DNA of 64,000 nucleotides, from contig NZ_DF968081.1 of the NCBI RefSeq assembly GCF_001047135.2, positions 114,611 to 178,610 of the forward strand. Reading direction: 5' to 3'. The notes under the pieces are model-generated. The model searched no databases and was not told the origin of the DNA. It saw only the letters and a list, made by a program, of their open reading frames with translations. Shown one piece after another: positions 16,466 to 25,260 of this stretch. Every line of letters starts with the position of its first letter. Positions within the stretch are counted from its first letter, which is position 1. This DNA comes from Fructobacillus tropaeoli (GTDB lineage Bacteria; Bacillota; Bacilli; Lactobacillales; Lactobacillaceae). A program made the translations under genes and the position numbers.

Positions 16466-16621
16466 AAAAAGGCCAACAAGTTTTTGGCCGAAAAGGATGC
16501 AAGTGCTAAATAATTTTCATAACGTCCGCCAAGCACAAACTTGAAGTCTTATGAAAGCTAGTTAACCCGATTGGTCTTCCTAAGTTCTCGTTAATCATAC
16601 ACTGGTGAGCGCTCAGGTCAA
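16466..16621 (-). promoter_or_regulatory. mntH2 promoter, conserved leader element and terminator
   Basis: Minus strand order: TTGACC (16616-16621), 16 bases, TATGAT (16594-16599), the conserved block at 16500-16585 (ACTTAGGAAG, then TAGCTTTCATAAG, then TTATGAAAATTATTTAGCAC), and then GGCCAA/TTGGCC followed by a T tract (16466-16494). The block is the same as in the mntH1 leader, while the terminator and the middle of the block differ in sequence. This is what selection on structure or on a bound factor would leave. Confidence 0.65.
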
Positions 16622-16666
16622 GCCTAAACTGATTTTTCAACCTGATAGCCATTCAAATTTCAAAAG

Positions 16667-16700
16667 AAAAACGCCATGATAGCAAGCATCTTGGCGTTTT
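16667..16700. terminator. Terminator downstream of the CDF gene
   Basis: AAAACGCCA and TGGCGTTTT form a perfect stem flanked by A and T tracts. It lies about 65 bases after the CDF stop. Confidence 0.88.
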
Positions 16701-16765
16701 ATCTCTTTTATTAAATTTTGTCTTCAATCAAAGCGCCGTCGGGCAAATTAGCCCGATCGACCACC

Positions 16766-17779
16766 TTAAATCACATTACAATTTTCTTTGTGTTCGGCTG
16801 CTTCTAACTGAATCGTGACGTGTTGGATGGCAAAATCAGCCTTCAAATCATCTTCAATTCGAGTTAAAAACTCCTGACCGTGATCATCATCGAAAACGTT
16901 ATCATCAACGGATAAATGGACCGTCAACGCCGTTTCAGTGGTTGAAAGTGGCCAAATATGCAAGTCGTGCATCGCCAACACCCCTTCTTGGTTGACCAAA
17001 TACTCGCTGATGGCAACTTCATCAACCGCCTCCGGTACAGCGTTAATCGCCAGGTTGACCGTTTCACGCATGACTGGCCAAGCAGAAGCCAAGATAATGA
17101 CCCCAATAATCAGCGATACAATTGGATCAATCAGCTGCCAACCCGTTAGGTCAATCAGCCAACCTGCTAAGATGACACCAATGGAAACGCCGGCATCCGA
17201 TAACAAGTGCAGATAAGCCGTTTTTGCATTTAAATCCTGGCCATGCTGGTGGCCATGTTCATCGGGCGTACCCGAAACCTTAAACAAAAGGGCTGTTGAC
17301 AAGTTCACCACAATTCCAATTGCCGCCACGATGGTGATAATTGTCCCATTTGTATGAACTTGTCCCGGGGCAATTAAGTCGCGGACCCCTTCAATAAAAA
17401 TCGTTCCAACCGCAAAGAGCAGCAAAATCATATTAAAAATTGAAGCTAGAATCGATACATTATGCCAGCCATACGTCTTCTTTTTAGTCGCCTTAATTGC
17501 AAAAACGAGGACGGCTAACCAGGCAATAACAAGCGCTAACACATCCGAAAGGTTGTGAAAGGCATCGGCAAATAAGGACGTCGAGTGGGCAATTTTTGCA
17601 AAAACTAATTCACTTAAAACGAAAATCAGATTAACGGTAATCCCGATAATATAGGGCTTTTGTGACAGCTGCTGAGGCGCTGCGTGCCCATGATGATGTT
17701 CGTGTATTTCTTGTTGACTCGGTGTTCTTGGTGCATGAACAGCGGCATTTTGCCGGTTGTCTCCTTGATCATTCGTCAT
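16766..17779 (-). CDS. Cation diffusion facilitator (zinc exporter)
   Basis: This 337-residue CDF antiporter exports Zn(II) or similar divalent metals. The His-rich N-terminus (HEHHHGH) is cytoplasmic. Six membrane helices follow, with the HxxxD-type zinc sites in helix 2 (HSTSLFADAFHNLSD) and helix 5 (HLLSDAGVS). A C-terminal cytoplasmic ferredoxin-like domain runs from about residue 235. The frame can be extended upstream, but the ATG at 17779 has GGAGGAAG and gives the normal N-terminus. Its place beside the CzrA/CadD pair and the mntH genes makes this a metal-homeostasis block. Confidence 0.94.
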   Translation of the reverse strand: MTNDQGDNRQNAAVHAPRTPSQQEIHEHHHGHAAPQQLSQKPYIIGITVNLIFVLSELVFAKIAHSTSLFADAFHNLSDVLALVIAWLAVLVFAIKATKKKTYGWHNVSILASIFNMILLLFAVGTIFIEGVRDLIAPGQVHTNGTIITIVAAIGIVVNLSTALLFKVSGTPDEHGHQHGQDLNAKTAYLHLLSDAGVSIGVILAGWLIDLTGWQLIDPIVSLIIGVIILASAWPVMRETVNLAINAVPEAVDEVAISEYLVNQEGVLAMHDLHIWPLSTTETALTVHLSVDDNVFDDDHGQEFLTRIEDDLKADFAIQHVTIQLEAAEHKENCNVI

Positions 17780-17830
17780 AAAACTTCCTCCTGGAAAATA
17801 TATTAATCTTTTTTCATATAAAATACAAAT

Positions 17831-17861
17831 AAAAAACCTTCGTCTTGAAGACAAAGGTTTA
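17831..17861. terminator. Terminator of the ppx-mvaA-sir2 operon
   Basis: AAACCTT-GTCTT pairs with AAGAC-AAGGTTT. It has an A run on one side, which is the T run for the minus strand, and lies 18 bases after the sir2 stop. Confidence 0.88.
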
Positions 17862-17878
17862 AAATAACCAGTTGATTT

Positions 17879-18601
17879 TCACTTGGAAGCTGACTTGACC
17901 GTCAGTTCTTCAAAGAACTGACCCGCATCCCCCACAATTTGCTCAACCTGACTTGGCACCGGGATGGCAGTCAAATTAACCGCCATTAACCTTGCCGCTG
18001 GGTTGGCGTAAGCCAAAAGTCCAGCAAAGGGATAGACCCGAAAGGACGTTCCAACAACGACGACCAAATCAGCCTGCTGTACCCGGGAAATGGCTTCTTC
18101 AACGTGCCTTGGTTGCTCCCCATAGAAGGTAATATTTGGCCTGATTTTGGCGTGGTCAGACGACCGGTACAGACTCTTCTGGTATTCGGCTAACGTCGCC
18201 TTGGCGCCATCTTTAGGAACATACAAGTCGTAAAGTGAGCCATGAAAACGAATCAGGCGGTCTTGTTTGGCACCGGCGGCAACGTCCAAATCATCGATAT
18301 TTTGGGTGATAATCCGACCGCGACCGGTCTGGGTAAAGGCAGCCATCTTTTCGTGAATAATGTTTGGCTTAGCAGCTGGAAAATACAGATTTTCCTGCAT
18401 AAATTTGTACTGAATTTCTGGGATTTCAGCAAAGGCCTGGTCGGACAAAAGATACTCCGGCGCAAGGTCGAGTCCCTGATAAACACCATTTTTTGATCGA
18501 TAATCCGGAATACCCGAAAGGGTCGAAACCCCTGCTCCGGTCATAAAAACAATCGATTTTGCTTGATAAAAATTTTCTTGAATTGCTGGGCTAACAAGCA
18601 T
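17879..18601 (-). CDS. Sir2-family NAD-dependent protein deacylase lacking zinc-ribbon cysteines
   Basis: This 240-residue sirtuin has the NAD-binding signatures FMTGAGVSTLSGIPDYRS near residue 20 and TQNIDDLD near residue 99. The catalytic His is in RFHGSLYDLY near 119, and VVVGTSFRVYP lies near 190. The four zinc-ribbon Cys expected after the catalytic His are absent, and the whole protein has no cysteine. The small domain must therefore fold without zinc, as in some diverged LAB sirtuins. The ATG at 18601 has GGGGGAG upstream. It is the last gene of an operon, 26 bases after the previous one. The target protein is unknown. Confidence 0.88.
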   Translation of the reverse strand: MLVSPAIQENFYQAKSIVFMTGAGVSTLSGIPDYRSKNGVYQGLDLAPEYLLSDQAFAEIPEIQYKFMQENLYFPAAKPNIIHEKMAAFTQTGRGRIITQNIDDLDVAAGAKQDRLIRFHGSLYDLYVPKDGAKATLAEYQKSLYRSSDHAKIRPNITFYGEQPRHVEEAISRVQQADLVVVVGTSFRVYPFAGLLAYANPAARLMAVNLTAIPVPSQVEQIVGDAGQFFEELTVKSASK

Positions 18602-18627
18602 TGTCTCCCCCTCCTTCAATCACAATG

Positions 18628-19599
18628 TTACTGACGCAAAATATATGGCAAAGCCAACTTTGTTAACAGTTCTTTAACAGAAGTTTGGTATAGTTCGGTG
18701 AAAAACTTTGGTCGATCGGCCTCATCCTTTGGTGGCGTCACCACAAAGGTATTTTGGTGGTCTTGCTTACCGACACCGACAAAAGCCGTTTCCTTCGTTT
18801 GGAAATCAGTCATTTCGGAATGGAAGACTTCATAGAGGTTGGCAACCGGCCCATCCAACTGGCGCTGTGACAAAACGGGCGTCAAAGTCACATACTGGTT
18901 AGCATTGACCGTTGGCAATTCTAATTCGGTTAAGCTTTCATCCAGCCCAGTAAACAAGCGAACCATTTGCTTGCGGATTTGCCGAGAATCCTTCAAATTA
19001 GCCGCCAAAATTGGTGCGACTAATTTCTCGGCCTGAGCAGTAGCCCGTGGATAATCCTCTTTTAGCGTTGCGAAAACGTCCGCTGCCAAATCAGCCAAAC
19101 CAGCCTTATCAGCAGCTGCCAAAAAGACTTGCGCGTCCAAAACCGTTAGCAAGCGGAAGAGGTCCTCACCATCAACATTGGCTGCTTCGACTGACAATTC
19201 ATCTTTAACGCCGGCCAAGAAGGCAGCTACCGTATCAGCAGTCAAGAAACCTTGCTTGGCCAACTCTTGATAAGTAATGGCATGCAAAACAGTCCGATGC
19301 AAGCGAGTCGCAATCGTAATTAGCTGTTGGTCCAAATCCTCATCATTAAAGGTCAAAGCAAAATAAATCTGTGGCGTAATGCCGTTCAGGGTCAAAACTA
19401 ACTGCAAGAGTTCATTTCCCAGGACAAAATCAGCTTCCGTCTGGTCGGGCACCTCAATCAACAGGCGGTCTGCCAAAGCAGACTGTTCGGCACGGTCCAT
19501 GCGGAGCAGCCCATCTTGCTTCTGCCCCACGCGGGTCATCACGGTACCAGGATAGACCTGATTTGCCTGCTCTAAGAGCTCATTTAACTTCGGATTCAT
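18628..19599 (-). CDS. Conserved LAB protein, possibly the IpaB/EvcA-named family
   Basis: The protein has 323 residues, is mostly helical and very rich in Ala, Leu, Asp and Gln. It has no signal peptide, membrane helix or Cys cluster. From memory it looks like the group annotated as IpaB/EvcA family in Leuconostoc and Weissella genomes, a name that says nothing firm about function. It overlaps the HMG-CoA reductase gene by 20 bases and is followed closely by sir2, so it is translated together with mevalonate and phosphate-metabolism genes. I see no catalytic motif. Function unknown. Confidence 0.6.
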   Translation of the reverse strand: MNPKLNELLEQANQVYPGTVMTRVGQKQDGLLRMDRAEQSALADRLLIEVPDQTEADFVLGNELLQLVLTLNGITPQIYFALTFNDEDLDQQLITIATRLHRTVLHAITYQELAKQGFLTADTVAAFLAGVKDELSVEAANVDGEDLFRLLTVLDAQVFLAAADKAGLADLAADVFATLKEDYPRATAQAEKLVAPILAANLKDSRQIRKQMVRLFTGLDESLTELELPTVNANQYVTLTPVLSQRQLDGPVANLYEVFHSEMTDFQTKETAFVGVGKQDHQNTFVVTPPKDEADRPKFFTELYQTSVKELLTKLALPYILRQ

Positions 19600-20818
19600 G
19601 GTGACGCAGTTCTCCTAATAACTTTTTTGCATTTTCTTCGTTAATTGCTGGTGCCTTGGTTAATTTTTTAGCCAACGGCATGATTTCATCTGTCTTTGCA
19701 CCGACTGAAATGGCCAGTAACCGAGCTTGCATCCGCATGTGCCCGGCTTGAATACCTTCGCCAGCAATCGCCTTTAAGGCAGCCAGGTTGGAGCTAAGGC
19801 CGACAGACAAAACAATTTTCTTCATTTCATCCAATGTTGGATTGCCCAATAAGGCTAAATTATCTTGTGCTTTAGTAAGACCGGCAATGGCGCCACCAAC
19901 ACGACCAAGGTTCAGTGGTAGAGAAAACTCCCCTTCCAGGAATTCATGGTCATCGCTCACCCGCCAGTTGGTTAAGGCCTGATATTGACCATTCCGACTG
20001 GCATAGGCATGGCCTGCAGCTTCAACCGCGCGCCAATCGTTTCCCAAGGCCAAAACAACGGCGGATAGGCCGTTAAAGATGCCCTTATTTTCAGTAACTG
20101 CCCGGTCAGGGTCAACTTTGGCAAAATCAGCTAGGTCAACGATCCGCTGTGCAGCGTCAAAGCCACCTAACGCTGTCACTGGCACACGACCAGTGACGCT
20201 CACAACACTTTGGTGACCTGCATTGGTCAAAATCGCCCCTAAAATTTGGTCATCAAAGGGTTCAAAGATCAATCGAATACTCTCCAAAATAGTGTTAACG
20301 GCATTGGCCCCCATCGACTGGCTCGTATCCACTAAAATATCAAGGCTTGCTCGATGTCCACTAACATGGCGGAGGTTAATGCTCCGTAAACCACCACCAC
20401 GACGGTAAAGGCTTGTTTTGGCCTCTTCGGCTGCCTGGAAAATTTCATATTCGTTGGCAGTTACAAAGGACTGTAGCTGCTCAAAATCAATGTGTTCAAA
20501 GAGAATTTGACCACCCAGAATTGCCTGGCTGGTCCCAGCACTCTTAAAGCCACTACCCATCTTAAACAAACGGGCACCGTTATTAGCCGCTGCGATGACG
20601 GATGGTTCCTCAGTAACCATTGGCACTTGATAGGGCTGGTTATCCAAGACTAAATGCCGAACCATTCCCTCTGGGAGGGCAAAATCAGTCAAGTAATTTT
20701 CCACCAAATCCTGGTGTGCGACCTCTTGGTCTTTTACGAACCGCGCCATCAATTCTTCTGGCAAGTTCAATAAGTCGAGTCGTTCTTCTGGCGTTAATTC
20801 GTAAAATTTTTTAGTCAT
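19580..20818 (-). CDS. mvaA: Hydroxymethylglutaryl-CoA reductase, class II
   Basis: This enzyme makes mevalonate from HMG-CoA for isoprenoid (undecaprenol, quinone) synthesis. The protein is 412 residues, usual for the bacterial class II form. Visible motifs are the substrate-side Glu region VTEEPSVIAAANNGAR near residue 80, the nucleotide-binding part with ILVDTSQSMGANAVN near residue 155, the catalytic Lys in TENKGIFNGL near 245, the Asp in GNDWRAVEAAGHAYA near 265 and the late GIQAGHM box. The ATG at 20818 lies inside the end of ppx (8-base overlap). In the next gene, overlap again suggests coupled translation. Confidence 0.95.
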   Translation of the reverse strand: MTKKFYELTPEERLDLLNLPEELMARFVKDQEVAHQDLVENYLTDFALPEGMVRHLVLDNQPYQVPMVTEEPSVIAAANNGARLFKMGSGFKSAGTSQAILGGQILFEHIDFEQLQSFVTANEYEIFQAAEEAKTSLYRRGGGLRSINLRHVSGHRASLDILVDTSQSMGANAVNTILESIRLIFEPFDDQILGAILTNAGHQSVVSVTGRVPVTALGGFDAAQRIVDLADFAKVDPDRAVTENKGIFNGLSAVVLALGNDWRAVEAAGHAYASRNGQYQALTNWRVSDDHEFLEGEFSLPLNLGRVGGAIAGLTKAQDNLALLGNPTLDEMKKIVLSVGLSSNLAALKAIAGEGIQAGHMRMQARLLAISVGAKTDEIMPLAKKLTKAPAINEENAKKLLGELRHHESEVK

Positions 20819-21755
20819 TAATTTGCTCTTTTTCCTCAAACAGGCTTTCGATTAGGCCTTCACGGACACCAGATTCTGAAAAAATTACCTGGGGGGCGTT
20901 TAAAACACTAATCAGGTTTAATACCGGCAACAGGCCCGATATGATAATATCGGCCCGGTTTTTTTCTAAGCCGGCGAGGTGTTCCCGCTCAGTTCGTGAC
21001 ATCTGAGCAATTTGATGAAAAATTTCGCCAACCTGGTTAGCTGGCATCATAAAGCCATGAAGGGCTTTCGGATGGTAAACCAATTCTTTTTCTTCGGCCA
21101 TTTTTGCTAACGACCGATTTGCCCCCCCTAAAAGAATAACCGGTAGGTTTTGGCAGTCATCAATAAAGTGCAACTGGCGATAAGCAGCCTGAATATCCAC
21201 ATTCGCCTGCTCAATGTTGGCTGCATCAATCGTGTCAGCCAAGTGATAGCGCTCCGAAAGGTTAACAGCACCAAAAGGAACCGAAACCTCGGCTAACGCC
21301 TGGCCATTTTTGAAAGGAATTAATTCGACGGATGCACCACCAGTGTCTAGAATGACACCATTCAGCACATCTGGCAATGCTTCTCTGACGCCGAGAAAAT
21401 CGTAGTGGGCCTCTTCTTGGCCGGTCAAGACTCGGAAGCTGATTTTTGTTTCGTCTTTGACCCGCTCCAGGAATTCTGCTTGATTTTTGGCAGAACGCAC
21501 GGCTGCCGTTGTGATGGCATAAACCTCACTAACTTCGTAGTCTTCAATTTTTTGTCGATACTTTTGCAAGACTTTAATGGTCCGAGCCATCGGTTCCTCT
21601 TGTAAAATCAGATTTCGCCCCATGTTTTGCGAAAGTCTTGTATCTTCTTTTACACGCAAAATCTCCGTATACGTTTCATTTGAATGTAATTTTTCAATGA
21701 CTAACCGCGTCGAATTGCTACCCAAGTCGATAATGGCAATTTTTCTATCTTGCAT
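20811..21755 (-). CDS. Ppx/GppA-family exopolyphosphatase
   Basis: This 314-residue protein of the ASKHA fold hydrolyses polyphosphate or (p)ppGpp-type phosphates. The phosphate-1 loop IAIIDLGSNSTRLVI is at residues 5-19, the phosphate-2 region GVILDTGGASVELI lies near 135-148 and the adenosine-side Gly motif VILLGGANRSL near 208. The length is that of the short form without the HD-like C-terminal domain. The ATG at 21755 was chosen because the upstream extension needs a TTG. It is the first gene of the ppx-mvaA-orf-sir2 operon. Confidence 0.9.
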   Translation of the reverse strand: MQDRKIAIIDLGSNSTRLVIEKLHSNETYTEILRVKEDTRLSQNMGRNLILQEEPMARTIKVLQKYRQKIEDYEVSEVYAITTAAVRSAKNQAEFLERVKDETKISFRVLTGQEEAHYDFLGVREALPDVLNGVILDTGGASVELIPFKNGQALAEVSVPFGAVNLSERYHLADTIDAANIEQANVDIQAAYRQLHFIDDCQNLPVILLGGANRSLAKMAEEKELVYHPKALHGFMMPANQVGEIFHQIAQMSRTEREHLAGLEKNRADIIISGLLPVLNLISVLNAPQVIFSESGVREGLIESLFEEKEQIND

Positions 21756-21811
21756 ATCAGACCCCAATCGTTTGATTATTACTCAGTATAACACGAATAA
21801 TCGGAAAGAAA

Positions 21812-21853
21812 AAAGCCAGCCGAGGCGTTTTTATCACCGCGAGCTGACTTCTT
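21812..21853. terminator. Terminator of the LCP gene
   Basis: GTCAGCTCGCGG pairs imperfectly with CGCCTCGGCTGGC on the minus strand, followed by TTTTTT. It separates the LCP gene from ppx. Confidence 0.75.
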
Positions 21854-21864
21854 GATTCAAAGAT

Positions 21865-23028
21865 TTATTGAACTAATTTTTCACCAATTTGTGCTAGAGC
21901 ATAAGCTGCTGAACGTAACTGATCGGATGGCACATCACTAGCAAACTGGGAACCAGTTTCCTTATGTTTCAAACCAAGCTGAGACCTTAAGAGATTGGTT
22001 ACCCGTTGCTTTTCAGAGGTTGGCACCATTTGGTAAGAAACACCCTCGTACATCACGCCCTGACCTTGCAAATGGTCAGAAACTTGGTTCTTCACAGCGC
22101 CACGGTACTTCTGGGCGATTTTAACAATGTCGTTAAAGGACAAATCAGTCTGGGCATTCTTTGAAATTGCCTTAACGAAACTTGGATCAATCAACGTCTT
22201 GACGTTCACTGCCTTCTTTAGCATTGCTTCCAATACCAAGCGTTGGCGCTGTTGACGACCATAATCACCCTGCGGATCATCATAGCGCATCCGTGAAAAG
22301 GCCAAGGCGGCATCACCGTCCATCACTGTCTTACTTGCTGACCAAGTCACACCGTTATCGGTTGACTTCTCGTAAGAAGTAGAACCCTTGTGGAAACGAT
22401 ACAAATCAGGGCCATAATCATGAGCTGTTGCTTGACTATATTGGAAGGAAAGTGGGGATTTAACTGAAACACCGCCAACCTTCTTAACCAAGGTTTCCAA
22501 GCCCTTCATATTAACTAGCGCATAAGTATCAATTGGCACGTTTAAGTAGTTTTGAACAGCCTTCATGGAAGCACCAACGCCATCCAAACTATAAGCAGCA
22601 TTTAACTTCTGTGGGAAGGTATCCTCATCACCTGGAATTGCTGTCATAATATCACGTGGAATTGAAACCATCGTGACCTTATTTTCCGTTGGGTTGACGG
22701 TGGCTACCATCATTGAATCACTCAAACCTGTTCGATCACGATCAAGTTCTCCAGTATCAGTTCCCAAAATCAAAATTGAGAATGACTTGCCCTGGGCAAT
22801 CAAACTTGAGACATCTCGGGTCTTTGAAATTTTAGCCGATTTTTGAATTGAATCAATGGAACCTTTATATTCGCTATAGAGGTAAGCACCCCATCCGATT
22901 ACACCAACCACGATGGCAAGTAGGATATATAAAATCCAACGTTTCACACGACTCTTCTTTTTCTTTGTTTGACGGACTTCATCAAACCGCCGTTGCCGTG
23001 AAAATTCATTATTATTTTGATCTGCCAT
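21865..23028 (-). CDS. LytR-CpsA-Psr (LCP) family wall glycopolymer ligase
   Basis: This 387-residue type II membrane protein has a basic cytoplasmic N-terminus, one membrane helix at about residues 30-50 and an extracellular LCP domain from about residue 80. Family markers are LILGTDTGELDRDRTGLSDS with the Asp/Arg ligands, SIPRDIM, and the Arg-rich FSRMRYDDPQGDYGRQQRQR. LCP proteins move teichoic acid or capsule polymers from the undecaprenyl carrier to peptidoglycan. The ATG at 23028 is preferred over the longer frame, which lacks a ribosome site. It stands alone with its own terminator. Confidence 0.93.
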   Translation of the reverse strand: MADQNNNEFSRQRRFDEVRQTKKKKSRVKRWILYILLAIVVGVIGWGAYLYSEYKGSIDSIQKSAKISKTRDVSSLIAQGKSFSILILGTDTGELDRDRTGLSDSMMVATVNPTENKVTMVSIPRDIMTAIPGDEDTFPQKLNAAYSLDGVGASMKAVQNYLNVPIDTYALVNMKGLETLVKKVGGVSVKSPLSFQYSQATAHDYGPDLYRFHKGSTSYEKSTDNGVTWSASKTVMDGDAALAFSRMRYDDPQGDYGRQQRQRLVLEAMLKKAVNVKTLIDPSFVKAISKNAQTDLSFNDIVKIAQKYRGAVKNQVSDHLQGQGVMYEGVSYQMVPTSEKQRVTNLLRSQLGLKHKETGSQFASDVPSDQLRSAAYALAQIGEKLVQ

Positions 23029-23177
23029 AAGAACTTCGACACTCCATTTTTTTCGCCGTATTTGCGCGCTTCCTGGCTGCGCTCTCATGTTTCCTTATCT
23101 TACCACAAATGTAGTTGAATCAATAAAATATGGAGCTATCTGTCTACTTACTATCCACATTTAACTTTTTCTTAAAC

Positions 23178-23212
23178 AAAAAAACACCTACATACTAATG
23201 TAAGTGTTTTAG
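23178..23212. terminator. Terminator of the LysM-CAP gene
   Basis: AAACAC-TACAT pairs with ATGTA-GTGTTT. The minus-strand transcript ends in seven T. It lies 26 bases after the stop. Confidence 0.85.
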
Positions 23213-23238
23213 TTTAAATTAAGATTAATCGGTTAAGA

Positions 23239-24003
23239 TTAGCCAGCGATACCAACGATAGTACCGTCAACGATTCCAAATCCAACCTTTGTGAAGCTGG
23301 CGTTCATCAACCAGTTACGGTGAGCTGGTGCAGCAATCATACCAGTTTCGTTGTACCATGCATCAACAACTTGGCTTGGAGCCCAGTCGATTGCCACAAC
23401 TTCAGGTCCAGCAACTTGTTGCATGTGACCAGTTGGCAAACCACCGTTTGCAACGGCGTTTTCAGCACGTGATTGTGCACGAGCAGCCAATGAAGCATCG
23501 TATGATACAGGTGCCAAACCAGCAGCTGCACGCTTAGCGTTCATAGCGTTGATGATTGTTTGAACTGAACCGCTAGCACCGGCTGAGTAAGTGCTGTAGT
23601 TAGCTGAAGATGAAGTAGTAGCAGCTTGTGCTTGAGTGTTTGTGTTTGTAGTAGCTTGTGTTTGAGTAGTTGCTGAAGAAGCAGTAGCAGCTGCGGCAGC
23701 GGCAGTACCTGCAGCTTCTGTCTGAGCAGTTGCCGTAGTTGTGTTAGCAGCTGCGGCTGCGGCTGTCCCAGCAGCGGTTCCATCAGTCTTGATGATGTCA
23801 CCAACAAAAATCAAGTTAACGTTTTGAATGTTGTTCTTTGAAGCCAAGTCATCAACAGTCGTGTTGTTGTTGGCAGCGATTTGTGACAAGGTATCCCCTG
23901 CCTTAACAGTAATATCGTTGGCTGAAGCAACTGCTCCGGCACCTGCAAATGCAGCTGCACCAGCCACCGTCGCTAAAATAGTTTTGGTAATATTATTCTT
24001 CAT
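23239..24003 (-). CDS. Secreted LysM plus CAP/SCP domain protein
   Basis: This 254-residue secreted protein has a signal peptide at 1-28 (cleavage after AVASA), a LysM peptidoglycan-binding module at about 30-73 (ITVKAGDTLSQIAANNNTTV), an Ala/Thr/Gln linker at about 75-145 and a C-terminal CAP domain (QTIINAMNAKRAAAGLAPV, then HRNWLMNASFTKVGFG). Several ATGs are near; the one at 24003 has GGAG nine bases upstream. CAP proteins with LysM are common wall-bound proteins of lactic acid bacteria whose biochemical activity is not settled. The linker repeats make this gene prone to length change. Confidence 0.92.
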   Translation of the reverse strand: MKNNITKTILATVAGAAAFAGAGAVASANDITVKAGDTLSQIAANNNTTVDDLASKNNIQNVNLIFVGDIIKTDGTAAGTAAAAAANTTTATAQTEAAGTAAAAAATASSATTQTQATTNTNTQAQAATTSSSANYSTYSAGASGSVQTIINAMNAKRAAAGLAPVSYDASLAARAQSRAENAVANGGLPTGHMQQVAGPEVVAIDWAPSQVVDAWYNETGMIAAPAHRNWLMNASFTKVGFGIVDGTIVGIAG

Positions 24004-24144
24004 GAGAGACATCTCCATTTTTTCTGCTTATGTTTGATTAGTAAGTGCTTAACTTACGCTTAATCTATATATTCATTTTAGACACTGGTTATTGCTGGCC
24101 CCTTTCTGTAATGTTACACAGACATTACATTTGACTCTTTTGAA

Positions 24145-25119
24145 TTACAAAGAGCCCTTATAGAGCAAAGAGCCATAGGTAAAACCTGCTCCAAAACCAG
24201 TCAACAAGACCTTTTTCTCTGCTAAATCCGTACTTTCTCGCAACTGGTCAAAGGCCATCGCAATCCCCGCAGAGGACGAATTACCATACTTTTCGACGTT
24301 CGTGATGAACTTTGCCATTGGTTGATTCAAGGCATCAGCCACCTTCTCAATCATCCTCAGGTTGGCTTGGTGCAAAATCACATAGTCCACATCATCAATT
24401 GTTAAGTCTTGCCCTGCCAAGAATTGTTGGATATGATTTGGAATCAAAGTGGTCACTTCTTGATAAACCATCCGTCCTTCCTGAAAAAAGGCATCAATCT
24501 TTGGATAGTTGTCGGCGCTCAAAGATGTTAATGGCTCGATTCGACCGGAATGGACAACATCTGCATCACCTATCGTATGCAAATCAGTGGCCAAGACTTC
24601 GCCTTGTTCGCTAGGGGCTAACAAAACAGCGCCAGCACCATCACCAAAGAAAACGGTACTCGTTCGATCACGGAAATCCATCATCTTCGAGTTCACTTCA
24701 GCAGCAATCACCAAGCCATACCGGTATTGCCCAGTCTTCATAAAGTTATCGGCTGTCGTCAAACCAAAAACAAAGCCGGCACAAGCAGTTGATAGATCAA
24801 AGCCAAAGGCCTTTTTGGCTCCTAAATTACGTTGCACCAAAGCTGCCGTTGAAGGTGCCAGGCCATCCGGGGTAAAAGTGGTTACAATGATAAAATCAAC
24901 TTCTTCGGCCGAAACACCTGCTTCGTTTAGCGCTTGCTGGGCCGCCTTCGTTGCCAAATCAGACGTATTTTCCCCTTGTAAAGAGACATGCCGTTCCTGT
25001 ATTCCGGTGTGACTGACAATCCATTCGTCCGAAGTATCAATCACTTTCGCCAAGTCATCGTTCGTGACAACATCTTCTGGCACATAATGACCACTGGCGA
25101 TTATTTTACTTCCAAACAT
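24145..25119 (-). CDS. fabH: 3-oxoacyl-ACP synthase III
   Basis: This enzyme starts fatty acid synthesis by condensing acetyl-CoA with malonyl-ACP. The protein is 324 residues. The catalytic triad is visible: Cys in STACAGFVFG near 111, His in VILHQANLRM near 250 and Asn in KYGNSSSAGIAMA near 280. The C-terminal GFGAGFTYGSLL is typical. It lies outside a fab cluster, alone between a wall-protein gene and valS, so it may be a second copy; the rest of the genome would tell. Confidence 0.95.
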   Translation of the reverse strand: MFGSKIIASGHYVPEDVVTNDDLAKVIDTSDEWIVSHTGIQERHVSLQGENTSDLATKAAQQALNEAGVSAEEVDFIIVTTFTPDGLAPSTAALVQRNLGAKKAFGFDLSTACAGFVFGLTTADNFMKTGQYRYGLVIAAEVNSKMMDFRDRTSTVFFGDGAGAVLLAPSEQGEVLATDLHTIGDADVVHSGRIEPLTSLSADNYPKIDAFFQEGRMVYQEVTTLIPNHIQQFLAGQDLTIDDVDYVILHQANLRMIEKVADALNQPMAKFITNVEKYGNSSSAGIAMAFDQLRESTDLAEKKVLLTGFGAGFTYGSLLYKGSL

Positions 25120-25213
25120 ATTATTACCTATATAAATAAAACCAATCCATCTTGGAACTTCGTCAATATGTGTAAATCGTCTTACTAATTTACACGGCTC
25201 ATATTAACCTAAC

Positions 25214-25243
25214 ATAAAAACCCCACCAAAGGTGAGGATTTTT
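25214..25243. terminator. Terminator of valS
   Basis: AAAAACCCCACC pairs with GGTGAGGATTTTT (one mismatch) around a three-base loop. It lies between the convergent-facing ends of the intergenic region and just after valS. Confidence 0.82.
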
Positions 25244-25260
25244 ATTACTATTCAGTTATT

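Noticed and set aside
14562..16621. yybP-ykoY manganese riboswitch before the mntH genes
   Set aside because: The conserved loops of that family are not present; the shared leader block has other sequence.
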